Assembly (NCBI GenBank): GCA_029931535.1
Contig: JAQPZY010001501.1
Coordinates: forward strand, 3,376,501-3,440,500
Source of the DNA: Margaritifera margaritifera
Lineage: Eukaryota; Mollusca; Bivalvia; Unionida; Margaritiferidae
Direction of reading: 5' to 3'
DNA length: 64,000 nucleotides
Below the pieces are notes generated by a model that was not told the origin of the DNA, did no database searches, and saw only the letters and a list, made by a program, of their open reading frames with translations. Positions 49,709 through 64,000 of this stretch are shown here, piece after piece (positions within the stretch are counted from its first letter, which is position 1; each line of letters opens with the position of its first letter). The translations under genes were made by a program, and so were the position numbers.

Positions 49709-52187
49709 CAGGGGTGGGCAAACATTTTCTACGGAGGGCCACATTGAAAACTTTATTGTTATCGGGGGGCCGCATATATATTTTGTCTACTTCAATTACA
49801 ATTTACAACGTATGAAAATATGAATTAATGATAATAACCATGTATTTGTCATTTTATTTCACATTCACACTGTATTACACATGCACATTATATTTTAAAA
49901 TACGAACTTGAAACAGTTTCTAATTTGGTAATAAGATTTTACTATTCATAATTATTTCAACAAAAGTTTATTGTTACCTATCATAATAATTATGAAGAAG
50001 AAGGAACTTAATTTACATACAATCTGACCACAGAGTACAATTATAATTAATGAGAAATATGTATCTGTTCACAATTTTGGATAATGTTCTTGAACTGTGG
50101 AACCAGTTTACTGGTTGTGATTCGCATGACTGCATTCAAATTGCAGTCAGTCACCATCGACCTGTTCTTAGACTTGTTGATTTTCAGACAAGAAAAAGCT
50201 TGCTCACAGATGTATGTGGACCCAAATAGTGACAAAAGTTTGGCAGCAAAGTTTTTTAAGTGTGGAAATGCTGCTGCTGACAAAGATCCATAAAACTCCA
50301 ACAGAAGAACTGACTTGAACTTCTCCTTCAGGTCATAATCTGCTTGTAGGTCAAGCAGCTCCAACTGTATATCCTCTGGGGCTGAATCAGCTTCTGCACT
50401 AAATGGCGAACTGAGGATATTGAAGAGTGGTTCCAAGTTCTTGAAGTCTTGGAACCTCCTTTCAAATTCCACAACCAAGGCATCCAACTGAGCCTTGTAC
50501 CTGTCAGCCATTTCACCAGAAATGGTTTTCTGTTTCAGCAAAGGGAAATGGCAAAACCTGCTTTCACCTGCTTGCCTGGAGAACAGGGAGAGTTTTGCCT
50601 GAAATGATTTAACATGCACATACATTTCATGTGCAAACAAGCTATTGCCCTGAAGTTTGACATTCAGTTCATTCAACTTTTCCATAATGTCAATGGCAAA
50701 CATGAAGTCTGACTTCCACTCTTCATTAACAATGTTAGAAACAAAGTCACAATCAATACCCTTCATCTCCAGGAACATAACTATTTCTTCCTTGAGATCC
50801 CACACTCGTCTCAATATCTTGCCCAGGCTCAGCCAGCGGACACTGCTGTGGTAGATAATATCAGAATGTTCAGTTTCCAAATCTTCAAGCATTGTCTTGA
50901 ACTGCCTGTGGTTAAGTGCCCTGGCTCTGATGAGGTTTATCACACTGACAACTGGGTCAATAACATGCTTGATATTCAACGCAGCTTTACACAGACTTTC
51001 CTAATGGATGACACAGTGAAGAGGTAAGAGTGTGTGGTCAGGGTGTTCTTCTTTAATTTTATTATTCATCAACTTCACCAGACCTACGTTTTTCCCAGTC
51101 AAAGCACGCGCTCCATCGGTTGTTACACTTGCTATCTTATTCCACACCAACCCAGTTCTTTCAACACAGTTCACAACAGCACTGAATAAATCCTGGCCTG
51201 TGGTTGTGTCTTTGAGTGACTCAACACTAAGTAATTCCTCGGTAAGCTCGAAACGGGTGTTTATTCCCCGTATAAATACCAATAATTGTGCTGTGTCCTG
51301 TACATCGGTACTTTCGTCCAACGCAAGAGAGTACCACAAAAAGTCTTTGCTTGCATCTCGAAGTTGGTGCATCAAATTGTCACTTATCTTTTCAGCACGC
51401 CTGACTACAGTTCTCCTTGATAAAGAAATGCTGTCAAATTTTGTTTTCTGTTCTGGACATATAATGTTTGCTGCATCTGACAAGCATTCCTTGATGAACT
51501 CGCCGTCAGAAAAAGGCTTGTTCCGTTTTACAATCTTATGAGACAGCACCAAACTGGCTTCGGTTGCGGCATCTTGTATTAAAGACTGTTTGGTGAAAAC
51601 AGTTTGCTGCTTCTTTAAATTGTTAACCAACTCCTGGCATTTCCTTTTTCTCTCTTCGTTCGTTAAATTGTGCCCAAAATCCAAATGTTTTGTTTGGTGG
51701 TGTCTTTTTAAATTGTACTCCTTAAAGACGCTCACACACTCACGGCACAGCAAGCAGACTGCTTTGCTCCCAACGTTCGTGAAGCAGTTATTAGCAGTCC
51801 ATTCGTCATTAAAAACACGACATTCGTCCTCAATCTTTCTTTTTTTGGCAGCACTCATGGTTAAATCAACGTCTATTCGCTTTTAAATTATAACTTTTAC
51901 AAAACCTTTCAAAATGTGAACAAAAGCCACTTCCGGTTGAGCTTAAACGCAGTTTCGAATAGGGATGTTGAAGATTAATGACTAATCAATTCTGGAGCCA
52001 TAAAAACCAATTTAATATCCCTAGATTCGAATCAAATACTCGGAATAAAATTTCAAAAATATAGTGAAAATTATAATCCAACAAAATTAACATCGACGTA
52101 GGATCGCAACATGTGCGTGCCTACGGGCCGCATAATATACTCTGGCGGGCCGCATGCGGCCCGCGGGCCGTAGTTTGCCCACCCCTG
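49709..52187 (-). mobile_element. Nearly intact hAT (Charlie-like) DNA transposon, 2479 bp
   Basis: The terminal inverted repeats are CAGGGGTGGGCAAAC at the left and its exact complement at the right, with GGGCCGC-rich subterminal motifs inside both ends. A perfect 8-bp target duplication ATTTATGA flanks the element, as hAT elements make. One long minus-strand transposase reading frame fills the interior with no frameshift and a single stop. Together these indicate a recent insertion. It sits between the candidate exons at 48.4 and 52.8 kb, within their presumed intron. Confidence 0.95.
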
Positions 52188-54472
52188 ATTTATGAGATAA
52201 TGCAGAGATATTTTTAAATTCTCTGCACCCCTTTGCAGAGTCAAGTGAAACAAAGATATAAATATCGCAATTACAAGACGTCCTAAAATAATTGATTTTG
52301 CATAATGCCAATGTTAATGCATATATTGTATGATTAAATAATAACAATTTAACAGTTGGCACATTGGGAAAATGGCGAAGTTTGCTATATGACTGAACAC
52401 TCTTTACAAATTTGCTACATACATCTTCTGCAAACGAAGAACGTAGAAGACTTAGCAGATTATCACATATCCATCTTCTCATTTCCAAACTCCTGAAGAA
52501 AAACGAAACCATCGACTTTAATTAGAGACATGTTATCTTGTTATCTGCGGTTTGCAGCCAATATATTTTGCCAGATAATTTATGCAAGTGTCCGTTTTTT
52601 ATGATGATATTAAATACTATTAGAAAAACGTTGAATAAAAGACAAAGCAATAAAGTTAAGCATTAATGTAAAGATTACAAATTCCATAACTTTCCTTTGA
52701 CATTGTTATAATGCAGCTCGAACTAATTTGGTAGATGCGACATAGTCATATTAGACATATTTTTAAACTCAAAGTGGTACAATTCAATGTTTAACCTCTT
52801 CAGATAATGTAATGATGTTCTCTGTTTCTCAGTTGCCCCCACAACGAATTGCAAGCTGATAATAAAACGTATGGACAACACTTTGATTGCCTCACTAGAA
52901 GATGCCAAAGAATGTGGGGGACCCGAAGCTTTAGTATATTTTGTGAAATACCCTGATATTTCATATGAAGTAAGTATTCTTACAGAAGCATCTAAAACAT
53001 CAATCCAATCCTTTCCCATGCTGGTTATTATCTTTCAAACTTAAGAGACATATTCGATATTTGTTATACTGTTATGCGAGACTTCATTATTCTGCCAAGA
53101 ACAAAAGGATTGGATTATTGTAAGCCATCAATTTCATGCCTACATACTGCATGTGATACCACCATGTCAATAATTTGCGCATAAAATTCGAAACAGTAAA
53201 TTGTGTATAGATTGTAGTAATATTGGCTCGTTTATGTGTAGCATTTTACTTCATGCATACCAGTTTTCCTGCACCAGATAGAGCACGCAATATTAACGAT
53301 ATTAGTGTTATGCAAGTATCAATATTTGTAAACTTTACATTTCAATCAGAGTTCACATCTTCTTGTGTGTCATGGAAAAGTTGTAGCAATTATCTAAACT
53401 ATCTTCAGAGCTATCATACGATGGAAATGGCAACCATCATCAGTCTCTTTTCTAAGAGATAATTACTGATATATGTTGTACAGAATTGAACATGATTGAC
53501 ATCTGGAGAAAACTAGCTTTTAGAGAGTAATGCACGAACCACCTCTTTTGTGAAATCTTTTTTGGCAAAACAACCTTCAGGTAAAAAAAATGTCAGCAAA
53601 TTTCAGATAATACTAGTTTGTATTAAAACTACTTCACAGAACAAAGGAGTTAAATATTGTACCAGACGGTATCATTTAGAATGTCGTTCTCAAAATTTAG
53701 AAAAGTCCGGAAATTGTAAACTGTAATGCCAGTAAATGGCTTCTTAAACACGTCTCGGTTCATACTTTCATTCATCTATGCACGCAAAACAAACACTGAG
53801 ATCAATTTTTTAAACAAAATGCCATGATATGCAGTGTAGAGTCGATCATATGCTCTCTCCTTTCCAGTACTATATATTACTCAGGAATATGTAATGCATA
53901 ATTCACTGCATTCCATATTTCATGTGATTCACATCATAGATGGTTTTAAATAAGATCAAGCATTTTGATTGAAAACAAAATATTAATCGATTGTTTTCAT
54001 AGTACACCGATATATGCTAAATGGAAAGTGATAGGGAACCTTAACGACATCCAAATTGTAGAAAACGAAATTTAGAAACGAATATACATTGGTTAAATCA
54101 GATAGCAGAATTGGATTTAGCAAAATGCATTTTTGTGCGTCTTATAATTTTGTACGATGCGTGTATAGACATATGAGTTCAAATTGTCGAGCCCAAAGCT
54201 GAAAACACTAAGGAGAATATTTATTTTACAGAACAAAACTGTAGCAATGTTAAATCCTGGAAAAGAGGCCGGAATATACACTGCTTGTATAGAGACTCCT
54301 GCTCTCCGATGTGCAAAGATATCCAAACCATCAGACTTTTGTACCTATTTCCAAATTCATACAAGTAAGCATTTTTTCTCCGGCAGATTACAATAAATAA
54401 ACGCATGCCGTTGGCATTCAACTTCATAAGTTATGATAAAAGAGCATTTGCTTTACTTATATACATTAGTGT

Positions 54473-54511
<39 letters not shown>

Positions 54512-55172
54512 AGCCCAATTCCAAATTAGATTGATTTGAATCAATTGTTCTTGCTCAGATCACAGGATTATGACAGAAAATGACATACAAATGTATTCGT
54601 CATGCATCATTTTTTCCACTTCGTTCAAATCTAGACGTTTATTATGTTCAATTTAAAATAAATAAACAAGCAATTAATCAAATAGATATCGGAACAGATT
54701 GACCAGAAGCGTGTTGGCATCACCACCACCTGTCATAGTGGGCAAAGCAATCCAGGCTTCCATCAGAACTCAGTGGGCTTGTTACCGAGAGAGAGAGAGT
54801 ATGTACTTTCTTTCAAAATCAGCACTCTAATGTATCCCGCTCAACTAGCTCAGTAACTCACTAACAAAACATGAATACTGATAACTAGGACAGTTTCTCA
54901 GTTTCATGTTCAATGTCCAAATGGGAAAATGAGATACCTTGTATAAAAAATAATAATATTTAATAGTGAACATATTTACATGATTGACAACCATGGTTGG
55001 ACGTTGTTTTCAATATTCCATCAACAGTAATAGCCGTAATGATCATCAAAACACAATTGAACTTTTTCATAGTGTGTAGTGCAATGGTATTGAAAATAAG
55101 TCAGTGAATGGACTAGTAAATGGGCTGTATAGAATCCAAGGTTTCGTTGATGAAGTAAATACAAATATTATT

Positions 55173-55216
<44 letters not shown>

Positions 55217-58200
55217 TTGAGTACTCCTTTATTGTTCTAACTTTATCGCATGTAATGATGCAACTTAAAACATTTTAATCTAAAGTTTGCAAAAGTACTT
55301 CAATAATAGTTTATTTAATTGAGTGTCTTATTTGCAGATAATGTGGTATCAAAATTAAAACCTGTTTTCGTCCTTTTCGTTACATGTGTCGAACTACATT
55401 CCGTATTTCTAACATAAAACGTAAATACAGCGTGGATAAATACATGCTTGTTTGTCGTTTGCTTACTGAGTTACGAATGAACGTCACAACATTTTGGGAT
55501 GTTTGTTTGGTAATTTTATTCCAATCCATTCAGTGACCAGTGCGATGTTGGTTTTTGTCTATCATAGAAGTTACATATTTCAAATGATTTTTTCATGGGT
55601 GGGGAGGGATGGGGGTTAATATTTGGTAGTAGTTGTAAATTCAAAATATTCAATTTGTAACGCTTACCACATTTAAACATAAAAATGAATTAAAGTCAAT
55701 TTTAAATAAAAACTTAACATTACGTTGAGACTGTATGGAGTCTATGGGATTTAACATTACGGTTGGATCGGTATGGCGTCTAGCAGAGTTTAACAATGCT
55801 TATGAGTTGGTATGGGGCCCTTTGAAAATTTCACACGACGGATAATGCTATGTGGCCCTAGGGATATTCAACATTACAATCTAATTACAGATAACAACCA
55901 CACTGAAATTCACTAATAATTTGTCATCTGCTAGACACTTATACATTTTGTCAAAACAAGGTTAGAAGTTATAGCGTCTTCGTTTTGTGTATATTCTGTT
56001 CATAATGAACGAGAATTACATGTTTTTATTTAAGCAAGAAAAATATTGTTGCTTGTTGAAGATTAGAATAGTTTAGAGGAAGAATGTCTGTACTGGTAAA
56101 GAAAAGAGTAATTGTATTCCTAGGTGAGTAAAATGGAAAGGAACATTGCTCACTCAGATAGAAAATGCGGCAAACTAATTAACAATTGTAGGAAATTTAA
56201 CAAGGGAATGGAACATGATGGAGAGACAGACAAATACACATCTAATTACAGACTACTCCCGCGCACACAAATCACGGTATATTGACCCATTTTATTAAAT
56301 CTGTAAATAATATTGAAATAATTGTGTACACTTTTAGGTGCAATATCGTAGGTGCAACATGTCTGTTTCATAAAAAAATTATCTACCGTGCATTGATACG
56401 CTTTAGTTATGTTTTTGTAAGTTTTTCTTACCTGCTCGACTGCGAAAAAAGTTATAAAAGTCCTAGAACATTTTTTTCTTTAAAGGAATGCATTATTTGA
56501 AATGAATGAGACACCATGAATGAAACTTACTTTCATCTTTCATTTCCAAGTACATTCAGTATTTCTAACAGGAAATTAAATGTAGAGAGACGACGCATAT
56601 CTAATGACACACACATACTTTTTCATAAAACACAGAGTCACACATGCAAATGGGGTTTGGGTATAATACTTTTCTTCATGCAAGCACACATTTAAGTATA
56701 AAAAAGGTTGGTATGATATTTCTTTTATGATATTTGTTCATAGAAACACAATTGCACATACAAATGGGGAATAGGGCATGCTATTTGCTTTTCATATAAA
56801 CACGCAGTCACTTATACAGATGGGAGTGCAGTACAATATTATTTAATGCAAAGCATTCTTTTCATGCCAATACAAAATTACACATACAAAACGGGGGGTA
56901 GGTTATGATATTTCTTCATACAAATACACACTCACATATAGAAATAGGGTGCAGTATAATATGTTGTCATACCAATCATTTTATTATTGATACGAACACA
57001 CAAGTACACATGCAAACGGGATAGAGTATGATAGTTTAACATACAAACACATATTCACACATGCAACTATGGGAGGGCATGATATTTGTTAATGCCAAGA
57101 CAATTACATAGACACAATTGTACATACAAAAGGTTGTCCGGTTATGATATATTTACATACATACATGTATACAATCACACAATTAAATGATTGCACATAC
57201 AAATGGGGTAGGAAATATGTTTCCATATAAATACGCAACTGCACTTACAAAAGGCAGTAGGGTTTATATTTATTTGATAGTAACACACACTTACATATAC
57301 AAAAAGGGGATAGGCTATGATTCGTTTTCATCCAAACACAGAAGTGCACGTACAAGAGGGAGTGGTATGATATTTTTCAAACAAACACACAAACACCTAG
57401 AAATTTGGAGTGCGGTATAATATTTTATTCATACTAATCATTTTGTTATACAAACACACTCGCACATACAAATGCATTAGGGTATATTTCTGCCACATAA
57501 ACACACAATTACACATACGAATGGGGGTAAGGTATTCTATTTTCTTACAAAAACACAGTTTTTGTTTAATACCAATCATTTTCATGTTTTGCTCTACAAG
57601 AGCACACTTACGCAAAAGTATGTAGGATGTGATATTGGTTTCATACAAGCACATAATTACACATACACAAGTTGGGAAGGGTATAAGTATTTTTCCTACA
57701 AGCACATATTTACACAATCAGTGTAGTATAATGTTTTGTATGCCAAAATGCGGATATGGTGTGATATCTTTTCATACAACCACACAATTACACATACAAA
57801 AGGCAAAGGATGTGATATTATTTTTAAAAAACAGGCAGAAAATCACATATTAAAAGGGGGTATAGTATGTTTTTTGTTTTCAAACAAAGCCACAGTTGCA
57901 CATTCAATGGGGATAGAGTATGATATTATTTCATGCAAACACACACTTACACACGCAAGAGGGGGTGGGCTATGACAATTGTACACCCAGACACACAAAT
58001 GGGAGTGTAGTATAGCAAATTTTCATATACAAACGAGCTATGGTGTATTTGTTCATACAAACACACAACTACACATATGAGACGGGGTAGGGTATGATAT
58101 GTTTGGCACAAAACACACACAGTTGCACATAAAAAATGGGGGATGGGGCATAATATTTATATTTCTCATACCAATCATTATGTTTCATACAAACACACAA

Positions 58201-61200
58201 TTAGAGGTATAGACAGGGGGTAGGCTATGATATTTCTTTTCAAACAATCACACAATTATACATACAAAAGGGGTTAGGGTATTTGGGGTTTTTTCTTCAT
58301 GCCAATCATTTTTGTTTTCGTGGCAATACTGATGAGTATTCTCTTTTCTAGAATAATTGGGTGTCCCTGAATAAGGCAGATGGACTGGTCTTGAGAAGGG
58401 CCGTTGTTTTAATGAGCAGGGCAGCTGCCTGGAGGGCGTCCACAATATGGGCAGCTGTTACTCCATTTCTCTTGACTTCAGGCTCAACTTCCTGAGCCTC
58501 CTAATTTTCGTCTTGTGTTTGTAGCGGCTACTGATGCTGATGTTGTTTTTTCTGTTGCTTTTATTTCTCTTTTTCCTCTTCTAGCAAGTCTAGTACTAGC
58601 TTTTGGGCTATCCCGAAATGGTTACCTCCTCTCTTGTCAGTCTCCTCTTTGGCATTAAGGCCAACTCCTCGCTCCGGTATAGGAGGTGTTTCACCCTCTC
58701 TAAATGTATTAAGGGAAAGTCTATTCTATGAGTGGTACTCATTTTTACAATGGATGGTAAGACTGGTGAAAACTCTTACACTATACAGGGGGAAAGGGAT
58801 TCTAAATAGTTTTGTCAAGCTGCCAACCGTAGCGTATCTTTTTTCTGGCTCAGTCATTCAAAGCGCGTCTTGTATCTACCAATCAAATCCTGGGATGGTG
58901 TGTTGTGTGACTCGATCGGTGTTGAAAAATAGCATTTCTACCAACAACAACAACAACAATGAAGCGTATTATTGTACAGTAAAATACCATACGAAGAATA
59001 ATATGAACCTTTACCAATTTGTGATGGATCTGTTTCTTATATCAATAATGACAGTACCGCTGCAGTTCTTACTCAACCAATGGCATCAATACTTCAGCCA
59101 GATTTACTGGATATGTCTCTGAGAATTTTTGTTTTTGATTTTTAGATGTCACCGATAACACCGTTGTTAGAATACGGTGAGTTCAAAAGGACTATCAGTG
59201 GTAGCCACATCAACAACAAAAGCAGCAGCAACAAGGACGACGAATACGGCAGCGGACAAGGAAGATGAACACCTTATTTATAGTTCCTGAATGAAAATCC
59301 ATTATTTATTTTGTTGACCATTTTCAAAAGGTTCTTTTTAAGGGACGCCCTTATATTTCAGGAAAGAGATACTAATCATTCTTTGCCAAAACAAAACAAC
59401 AAGGAAGGGAAACGTGTCTATCAGTCATGAAGCATATAAATCCATCGAAGTGGAATTGTATAATGTATGTTTTTTTTAATGATTGTATTAAATAGGTAAT
59501 GCAGAAAGTAAGGCTCACCTCAGTATACCTGCATTTGTCTCACGGCTGGGTAGGAACAAACGTTAAAAGAATTAAAAGAAACAATTTCAAACTATATTGC
59601 AAGCATGCTTTCTGCAGCTCATAGCAATTTCAAATATTTGTCTCACCGCCACAATTGATAAGTTGCAGGACAAATGCCGTTGGTGTGGACTAATACTAGT
59701 ATTGATTACACTCAATGACGTGGACATTTTGATAACTAGACAAACTTTCATCCAGATTGAAAACAGGCACTGTCATTAGATGATATTTTTTTATTTATTG
59801 TGTCATATTGATGCGATAGAACAGGTTTTAGGTTATACACATTCTGGGACAATGAGAGTATGGGGTGTACACTTTGCTCTGGGAACAATGAAGTTTATTA
59901 TAAGTGTGGTGTGTACAGTTGCTTCTGAAATGCAACGACAAATGTATTGGAGAGTTCATTAGCCTTTTCTCTGACTTGTCTGCCCTACGGTACAGGTTTA
60001 CCAATCCTCCCAGCTCGGATTACTTCATTCCTGACTCTAATGAATATTTTCGAAAATATCTTTTGTTAGAGGACTACATTGAGAGAGCAAAATATAATTC
60101 ATGCCGTGATGTTATATTAATTTACACCTTTTGCTACGGACTGCAGATTTAAAGTGAATCGAAAAAGTCTTTGCTAGAGATTATCAGCTTTTTTAAACGT
60201 TTTTGCATCTGAGTGTTGTTAAAGACCACAATCAAGCAACAGTGGACACTTTGGGCTTTTCCGGTAGAACAGTTTGTACGAAAAGACTAGGTATGCGCGA
60301 AGTCAATCGAAAAAAATAAAAATAAAAATATTTTTTTTAAAAAGCGTGTTGCGTGATGCATCATGCATTATTACGCGTGATTGGAAAAAAGGGATACTTA
60401 CGGATGCCACGACTATATCTATCACCCCTGAGAGAGGAGAAGCAGTGACAAGTGGACAAGCCAGTGTCTTGGTTATCTAAGCCTTGTCTTAAGTAAAGAG
60501 CTGAAGTTGATGTGTAGATTTGTATTACATTTTATGGTGTGCCCAGGTTTCTTGTTCTGTTATGGTGTGATCCATCCGGTCTTTATAGATGATAACCCAG
60601 ACCTTTTACAGTTTATTGACATCCTGAAGACTGCTTGTGGCCTGCTGTCGTGAACTACTTCCCTGATGAACGAAGATTCTGTACCTTGCCGTAGGCAACA
60701 ACTGGAAACATAAAAATAACATACTTTAATCGTTGTAACCATCACAGAGTTTTACGTTCAACGCCATATAGAGAGAGTTTTAGCTGGTGTTGAAAACAAT
60801 TTAAAAACACAAACATCATTATGTTTCATTATCTCAAAATGATCTATTCAAATGAGATAACTTTCGTATGTTTTGGATTTATTTTAAGAGTTTATCAATC
60901 AATACCCAAATTTTGTAAATAAGTTCTTATGTTGAGGACATATAGTAGTAGTATAGTAGAGCACTATGGAGGTAAAAAATGGCACTATGTCGATTATAAG
61001 AATTTAAAATTACGCCACTTTCAACAATAAAAGTTTCAATGACCACCCTAGTGACATTGTTACACCCAAAAATTATGGCGGTAAAAATGTCACTATGGCA
61101 GTTATGGAAATTTAACATTACCAAATACGGCACAATGGTGGTTATGGGAATTTAACTTTAGGCTGCCATGTTTAAACAAATTATATGGACCATGGGATAT

Positions 61201-64000
61201 GTAATGTGGAAAGTGTTTAAGGCAGTTACACCTAATGTTGTCAAGTCCATATTTTAAAAAAAAACCCAACTGCTTTTTTCAGGGCCACCTAATTCTCTTA
61301 GAAAATAAGTACTACTCAGTGATTGCCAAATAAGAAGGCCAATCTCTCTATAAAAATGCATATGTGTGTGTGAAGACTTAAAAAACAAAGATCAAGACAT
61401 CATATCACTAACGTTTTTTTTTCTCAAACAAGTCACAAAAGTCTATATTTTCTTCTTACTGTCTTTGTTTCATAAACTGTTTCGCTGGAGTGGATTCGCT
61501 CTCTTGTTTCTTTATGCTTGTCATGCTTTAAATGTCTTTGCCGGAATGGGTTCTTCTGTTTTTCCTTGCAACTTCACAAGTCATTCACTATAAAACGAAG
61601 CAGAAGTCATAAACATGCCGTTAATGACTGTATCCCCTTCCCTGAGTTCATCTCTCCAAGAAGTACAAAAACAACACCTTCAGTGGGTGTGGTGCAGAGA
61701 ACGTGTGCCTAAAACGTTAAGCCATATTTTTTGGTCAGATCTTTGTGGAGTATTGTGTCATTGTAGGAGCGATTGGAAACATCAGTTTGCAACAAGAAGA
61801 TAAATAACTGTAGACTATTTTACTCAGTACTTGCATTGGCTATCGTCTTTCTAGCCGTCGTTGAAATATACCGACAGTAGCAACAACGATGGTATCACGC
61901 CAACGCCAGTCACAACGCTTCCAGACACAGCAATCTTATAGAACACTTGGACAATCCTCCCTTGACACTGAGTGTCTCCTGGAAGACAAGAATCATCGAA
62001 CATTAATAATCAATTTTATTTAACATTACATAATGACAGTTCTATTGATGTGTTTTCCAACAATAAAGTAAGTTGTTTCACAGCCAAATCCATACAATTG
62101 GATCACGAAGTTCAATATAAGTGGCTTTGCTAGAAATCATTCATCCGACACAAGTCTTGAATATCAGTGAATTTAAAGGACAATTGATGGTAGAAATGCT
62201 CAACAAACAAGTCGATGAACACTTGCCAGAAATGATTCCGGCTTTTACGCAAAAATTACAAGCGCCAGTTAATCCCAACTGAATATCTATCACGTGAAAA
62301 TTCCTGAAGGCTCTTATTGGTCGTCATCTCAATAAGAAGATTTCAGCTCTTTTCAATGATCAGTTTGGCAAAACACTTGATAAAACTCACCGAAATCTGC
62401 CTATTGACTGCCATGTACTTTCTCATCGTCTAGAATTGGATTTTTCTGACAACAAAACGCTCTCCATTATCTTTTCTCCTAGTGTGTTTGATTTTTTTTT
62501 TTTTTTTTGGGGGGGGGGGGCAACACAGAACTCGTTACAACCATGTGCATTAATAAAAATAACCAATCTTCAAGTATTTTTTATACCCTATCAATCAAAA
62601 TGAAGGACATGATTTGATATGTGTGTACTCTGATGTAGTGGAATATAACGTGGTGGGAAACAAATCCGCTTCATTACTGAGAGTTATTCCTTTCAAAGTG
62701 GATTATACCATTTCCAGTGGCGATGGTGTATGAGTGTGTTTTGTATGTTTTTTGTCTTCCACAACTAAATCTTAAATCCCTCTACCCTTCTGTCTCGTCT
62801 AATAGTATCTAAGCGTGAGTGATAATAGGTTTTTGTCAATGTGTCATAGCACTCCTTTTATTGTGAGTGATGATAGGTTTGTTCCAATGTGTCAAAGCAC
62901 TCCTTTTAAAAACATGGACTCGGTTGGTTTGTGACTTTTTGAAAAAAAAATCTTTGAGATGCTCTTTCATTTTCTCTTTGTCAATCTTTCTTTGGCTTTT
63001 ATTTTAGGTCCGCGTGATTCCTCCTGACCTGTATCCTATCCTCTCTGTGTACTACACATAGGGATGTTTTCCTTCACGTCCGCGTCTCTGGCATGTAAAG
63101 CGATGCGTTCGCCAGTCTTTCCAGGATCAGCTGTCAGGAGCCAGCCATCCAGCAAGTCACATCGTCCCGAAGATCGTCAACACCTGCTGCGGTAGGATGA
63201 AGGGGAGGGTTCCACCTGTGGCTTCACACGGACTGCCACGTGAATGTAATGACCAACCTACTACTGAAATACAGGAAGTCAGGGGCATACGTGTAGATAC
63301 GTGGCAGTACGGCACAGAAGATGGCCAACCTACCCCCACCACTAAATCAAAGCCCCTTAAGGGCCGAAGCCGAGTCTAGGAGCACAATGGACAGGAACAT
63401 ACTCTCTGGAAGTACCCCGATGCAGCAGGTGCAGCCTGCCATGCCTGGAGCTGAAAGCAAGAGGGAGCAGGGAGGAAAACGCAGGCACCATGGAAGCGAG
63501 CTACGATAACGCAGCCTACGAGACAGACCCAGGTTAGCCGAGCGCCCACCCGCAAAGATAGGCGACAAACATAGCCCCTTCCTCAGATTATGTGCTGTCG
63601 ACGGCCGGATTAGAGTCAGCCTGCCCGAGAGAAACCTGGGAGAGCCTGAGAGCAGACCATTTTACCGAGAGGGTTCTCCCACCCGAGCAGTCTGATCAAA
63701 ATTGCCTGACTGTACGGGGTTTTCCTTTTCCTTTTGAATTTTTGAAAACCCGTTTTGATTAGCCTCTTTTACATCACAAATGTGACCTATTTTGATTCAC
63801 CGTCAAAAATATAACCTTGAATTTAGTAATGTGTGCGTGATACTGAAATAATACGAGTAACTTCTACTCGCGGATTGGTATTATTTTGGGGAAAATTATG
63901 TACACTATGTACACTAAATTCATAACTGAATGGATACATTAAATAAAGAAAGAAAGTTGTAACTGTAAGAATTGTCATAATTAAACATGTGGTTTACACA

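Overview
The window is AT-rich animal nuclear DNA: there is no bacterial gene density, long (AT)n, (CA)n, (CT)n and (AAT)n arrays are common, intron-exon signals are visible, and transposon families are diverse. The mix (hAT with a GTF2IRD2/FAM200-like transposase, 2A-bearing LINE, Maverick/Polinton debris, piggyBac, THAP, many TIR elements) fits a marine invertebrate, most likely a lophotrochozoan such as a mollusc. That assignment is an inference from repeat style and could be wrong.

Layout. 1-5.4 kb: transposon fragments, then a decayed capsid-like gene and its zinc-motif neighbour from a Maverick-type element (2.37-3.4 kb), then a dispersed repeat that recurs at 62.7 kb. 5.4-18.8 kb: mostly gene-free, with a 1.54 kb TIR element (7714-9253), microsatellites and a hAT-type MITE (15128-15290). 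18.8-20.6 kb: a 1.79 kb TIR element whose left arm recurs at 1.42-1.78 kb. 20.6-24.4 kb: coiled-coil remnants, a second MITE, a piggyBac-like end and a three-fold tandem repeat carrying an acidic ORF.

24.46-31.99 kb is the main feature: a visibly GC-richer block holding a broken Polinton/Maverick (adintovirus-like) provirus. The double-jelly-roll major capsid gene is on the minus strand. Facing it on the plus strand are a coiled-coil/membrane protein, an adenain-type protease, a zinc-ribbon/PLA2 protein, an FtsK/HerA packaging ATPase, several unknown genes, a fibre-like protein and a second capsid-like gene. Every longer reading frame is interrupted. I saw no DNA polymerase B or integrase. 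Further unknown minus-strand coding-like DNA follows at 32.09-32.88 kb.

35.5-37.7 kb: a decayed LINE with a microsatellite inside its RT. 38.93-39.18 kb: a clean THAP zinc-finger exon with a splice donor (minus strand). 42.26-47.04 kb: a second LINE family whose ORF1 carries a virus-type 2A motif; it is dead, with stops in ORF1 and a changed RT active site.

48.4-54.4 kb: three plus-strand candidate exons of an ectodomain-like gene. One large intron holds an almost intact 2479-bp hAT transposon (perfect 8-bp target duplication, one nonsense codon). 55.7-61.2 kb: minisatellites and a 1.7 kb degenerate satellite. 61.9-62.75 kb: another fragment of Maverick-associated coding DNA. 63.0-63.7 kb: a GC-richer patch with a possible short first exon.

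Almost everything recognisable is mobile or viral in origin. The probable host-coding pieces are the THAP exon, the 48.4-54.4 kb exons, and more weakly 59.92 and 63.49 kb.
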